DNA from: Caenorhabditis remanei
Taxonomy: Eukaryota > Nematoda > Chromadorea > Rhabditida > Rhabditidae
Direction of reading: 5' to 3'
Assembly: GCF_010183535.1 (NCBI RefSeq)
Contig: NC_071331.1
Location: forward strand, 13,826,001-13,890,000
Length of the DNA stretch: 64,000 bases
Shown here in pieces: positions 61,001-64,000 of the stretch. Made by a program: the position numbers and the translations under genes. Position 1 is the first letter of the stretch. Each line of letters opens with the position of its first letter. A model generated the notes under the pieces. That model ran no database searches. It was not told where the DNA came from and was given only the letters and a program-made list of their open reading frames with translations.

Positions 61001-63043
61001 TCTTTCTCTCTTCTACTTTTTCAATTGCCCTCCTACTTCTACCAGCGCAACCACTGTCCGGCGCCAATTATCGCTCCGAGTTGCAACCAACCGGGTGTCA
61101 TTTTCTGGTAATGACTGACACAGAATGACTGAAGAGTGAAATCCTTTCAACTACTTTGCGATGAGGTTGTGACCTTTTGAGAAACGGAAATGTTGAATTT
61201 CGAATGATTCATTTGAATTAATGTTCCTGAGGGCTCATGTGAACGTTTTCTTGATAAATCTCGGAAATGGATCCAGTCTACACTTCCAAATGTATCTGCT
61301 TTGAGTCTGGCTTTTTGCTCCAAACTCGAAAATCCCGAAAAACTTTCAAGGATTTCAAACTATCAGAAGTCAACATCGTACTTTCGAAAACAAATCTCTC
61401 AAATTCCTCTTTTCTCACCGGATAAAGATTAGAAGCAGATTAAAGTACCAGTTGAATTTTCCTTTTAGTTTCTCAATTTTTCCTTTTTCTTGAATGAAGT
61501 CTTCGCATTTTTTGAGAAAACACAATTTTCGATTTGTGTGCTCTTAACGAGGTTTCGATTTTATAGAAAATTGACAACATACTCATTACATGTTCCTATT
61601 TTTGGAAACTCGAGACATTGATTTCTTGAGGAAAGCGAACTCTCAAAGTTTTCCTGGACAGTTCCCTAAAACTTGGTTCCAAGAGTTCCTCTGAATCTTC
61701 AGAATCTTTGAATCCAATTCTCATTTCTGCCACCTACTTTTTCTACCTCTCTTCCCAGTTTTTTCCCTCATTTCTGTCCATCCCCCATGCCTTTACCGTA
61801 TAAATAATAACACGTTCTTCATCATCTTTCTCGTTTTTTTCTTCTTCTACCTACCTATTACTGTGTGTGGCGGCCATCTTTTTTCTCTTCTACAAGCCCT
61901 CATCGTCCGCTAAAGTTTTGGTCGGTTTTCGTTTTAAATTGGCGGCTTGACTTTTCTCCTCCTACTCTCTGACAATTCCCATCTCTACCGCTCCCGTTTT
62001 TACTATACATCCGGATGAAACAGAGAAAATTGAAAGAGTAATGAGAGAATTGAAAACAAATCTACAGTGTTTTCAACCATTTTCCCAGTCTCCTCTCTTG
62101 TAAATACTTATGCCATCAGAGTCTCGACCACATGAAAAAAAGGAGAGACTGTTTGCTCAAATGTTGATCTTATACTCTTGTTATATAGTCTTCGGCACAG
62201 AAAACGGTGCCGATAAAAACGAGATTTTGTCAAGTGATTTTTGATGTGGTGCCATGTCTTACCGATGTAAACAATGCTCCTCGCTTCATGGTTTGAGGAT
62301 CATTTCGCTTTTTCTTTCGATGGTAGATAGGTTGAAGTTCTTTTAAAACGATTCCGTGGGAACTTCTCCAGTGGCGTACAGTATGATAAAAGTAGCAGTG
62401 ATATAATGGCTCGATCTTATTTATATGGTAGGAATGTTTCATAAAGTTTTCTAGTTTTCCAACCATTCTCAAATAACCGTAGAGATTCAGAATGTGTAAA
62501 AAATGTTCTAAATGCCACATGTAACTGGATCAAGCTGAGCGTTTCAGAAGATGATTTGTTTGTGTCAGTTCATTTGTGAGTGAAGAAAAACTGCTCGCTC
62601 AACTTATTCCCTACTTGATGTCTTCCTTTTCCAGAACGATTTTCATGATTTGTCTGGAAGTGTTTTGTTGGTCTTTCTTTTCTGGAACCAATGTTTCCTT
62701 TCAGTCTGATTAAAATCTTTGGAAGTAAAATGCAACAAACATTCAGAAACTTCCTTGTCAACAACTTTGTATTTGAAGATTTAAGCCTACAATTATCTGA
62801 AGTTTTGACGACAGAAATCCTTTCATCCTCTTCTACTTTCCATGTTTTCCTAAAAACTCATAAATCTTCTTTTCTTTTAAAAATTCTGTGCAGGAGACCA
62901 CCCTCTTACTAGTTATTCCTTTACTTTTCGGCTCTCTCTCATCAATTATTTATATTTTTGACTCTTCTTCTTCTACTTCTCCCAAATATTTCTCCTTCCC
63001 ACGACAAGTCAACACAATCACGTGTTTCAAATTTCAGTTCAAA
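58031..63043. other. 5-kb gene-poor, pyrimidine-rich region
   Basis: No exon chain found. The plus strand is T/C-rich (line 59221-59280 has about 46 pyrimidines of 60), the opposite of the 49-57 kb block, suggesting plus-strand promoter or intron sequence for the small peptide gene at 63.0 kb. Longest open stretches (59353-59733, 59860-60261) lie within the low-complexity composition and have no recognisable features. Confidence 0.4.
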
Positions 63044-63607
63044 ATGACATCGTTATCGTCGAGCATCCTGATTGTTCTCTTCACAATTCTTTTTGTTTCA
63101 ATCAATGGAATTTCCACTTTAGAAGTCACAGAGTCATCCGGTAAGTATTGAGAAAAAAGTGTTTCCGAGTGGATGAATAGACTAAAAAGGGAAAGGATTT
63201 CGGTTTCGAATTGAAAGTGAAGTTTCAATAGAAAAAGAAAAAAGAAAAGGAGAAGTTCAATCAAAGTTCGAATGAATATGTATAATTGGGCAGACTATAT
63301 ATATACAAACTATACTTTCGATCGGTTTATGTTTTATTATTTTGAAAGCTCCACGAGGTGTTACTGGGTACCCAATAATAGTGAAGAAACATCTAGAACA
63401 TTTTGATCAAAAGGAAATTAAAATTCATACCATATTTCCAAATTTCCAGACATAAAGCAGTCATCAGCCCAAGGAGTTGCTCCAACTCCATTCCAAGTTG
63501 CCACTTCGCCCCATCCATTCTCCCGTCAAATCGCTGCTCCGTCGAGAATTCAACGTAGATCAATCACTCCAGTCCCAATCCGTGCTCACCGTGTCTACCA
63601 TCACTAA
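63044..63607 (+). CDS. Small secreted protein, possible peptide precursor
   Basis: Exons 63044-63140 and 63450-63607 join in phase; 84 residues. A signal peptide is clear (SSILIVLFTILFVSING, cleavage about residue 22-24). The mature part is short, without cysteines, and has a dibasic pair (IQRRS) that would release a 15-residue C-terminal peptide beginning SITPVPIRAH and ending VYHH. This layout fits a neuropeptide-like or antimicrobial-like precursor, but there is no repeated peptide and no amidation Gly, and I do not recognise it. An acceptor (AATTTCAG) ends seven bases before the ATG. AATAAA is at 63713. Confidence 0.7.
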
Positions 63608-63712
63608 TTCGATCTAAAATTTTGTATTTTCTCTTCATTTCCAGCAGGCTCTTTTTCGTTCCACTTTATGCATTCCTCGGGTTTTTCTACTTCATTCGTC
63701 TCCTCAGATTTC

Positions 63713-63718
63713 AATAAA
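63713..63718 (+). terminator. Poly(A) signal of the small secreted-protein gene
   Basis: AATAAA in TTTCAATAAATG, 106 bases after the stop codon and 22 bases before the stop codon of the convergent minus-strand gene. Confidence 0.5.
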
Positions 63719-63739
63719 TGTTATTTTTGCTTTTCAAAA

Positions 63740-63998
63740 TTATTTTATTTTCAACTTTTCAAAATCCACAGAAATATCAAATGAGTCAATTTCATCCCAC
63801 AATAATTGTCTGATCGACTTTCGAGACCTCAGTTGACATAACGGCAATTTGAAGAATTGATCTCTGATTTCTCGAACTGTCTCTTGAATATGATCTATCC
63901 CTCGATCCATACAACTTTCTTCCTGAAAATTTTGATTCACGAAGTTCATATGGCATTCAAAAACTCACTTTTAGAGTCCAAAATGGAATATTTTTCAT
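63740..63998 (-). CDS. Unknown protein, C-terminal exon(s), possibly truncated by window edge
   Basis: The last exon 63922-63740 encodes 60 residues then TAA (EESCMDRGIDHIQETVREIR to DFEKLKIK). It is charged, probably helical, with no signal or membrane segment. An upstream exon ending at 63969 (donor GTGAGT, reading FWTLK in phase 0) reaches an ATG at 63998, two bases from the edge; this is either the start of a ~71-residue protein or, more likely, an internal exon of a larger gene. I do not recognise the family. Confidence 0.5.
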
Positions 63999-64000
63999 AG

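Overview
This window is nuclear DNA from a Caenorhabditis-type nematode. The evidence is small AT-rich introns (mostly 44-60 bases) ending in TTTCAG, acceptor-like TTTCAG immediately before many start codons (trans-splicing sites), intergenic T- or A-runs, and proteins of clear worm families: a degenerin, a K-Cl cotransporter, a bestrophin, a cuticle collagen, fatty acid elongase, nematode globins and an F-box protein. From memory, and not checked, unc-8/kcc-1 and cap-1/elo-3/gstk-2/afmd-1 sit in two groups on C. elegans chromosome IV, so the window is probably syntenic with that chromosome in a related species.

Layout. 0.7-2.7 kb: bestrophin channel (minus), head-to-head with unc-8 DEG/ENaC channel (plus, 4.0-9.0 kb). 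10.1-19.0 kb: kcc-1 K-Cl cotransporter (plus) with two alternative starts. 19.8-20.9 kb: a globin (minus), then 4.5 kb of purine-rich DNA without a gene I can support. 25.5-26.6 kb: F-box protein (minus). 27.1-29.4 kb: a single-pass membrane protein downstream of cap-1, F-actin capping alpha (both minus, possible operon). 30.0-30.4 kb: a GC-rich inverted-repeat element. 30.9-32.2 kb: a cysteine-rich secreted protein (plus). 35.9-37.5 kb: elongase (plus), tail-to-tail with kappa-class GST (minus). 40.1-41.1 kb: arylformamidase (plus), tail-to-tail with a cuticle collagen (minus). 42.6-47.8 kb: four short-chain dehydrogenases in the order minus, plus, minus, plus, a mirror-image duplication of a two-gene unit; one outer copy carries an in-frame stop. 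48.0-48.9 kb: a second globin (minus). 48.9-57.1 kb: long gene-poor, purine-rich stretch. 57.1-58.0 kb: tRNA-Glu(CTC, minus) and tRNA-Gln(TTG, plus). 58.0-63.0 kb: long pyrimidine-rich stretch. 63.0-63.6 kb: a small secreted pro-peptide (plus). 63.7 kb to edge: last exon(s) of a minus-strand gene.

How it fits together. These are independent housekeeping and neuronal/muscle genes rather than one pathway; the shared theme at the left is ion transport (chloride/bicarbonate channel, sodium channel, K-Cl cotransporter). The most unusual structures are the SDR palindrome with signs of recent gene conversion and loss of one copy, and the two alternative first exons of kcc-1, only one of which encodes a kinase-docking motif. 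All exon boundaries were read by eye from splice signals and reading-frame phase; every multi-exon model given sums to a whole number of codons unless stated.
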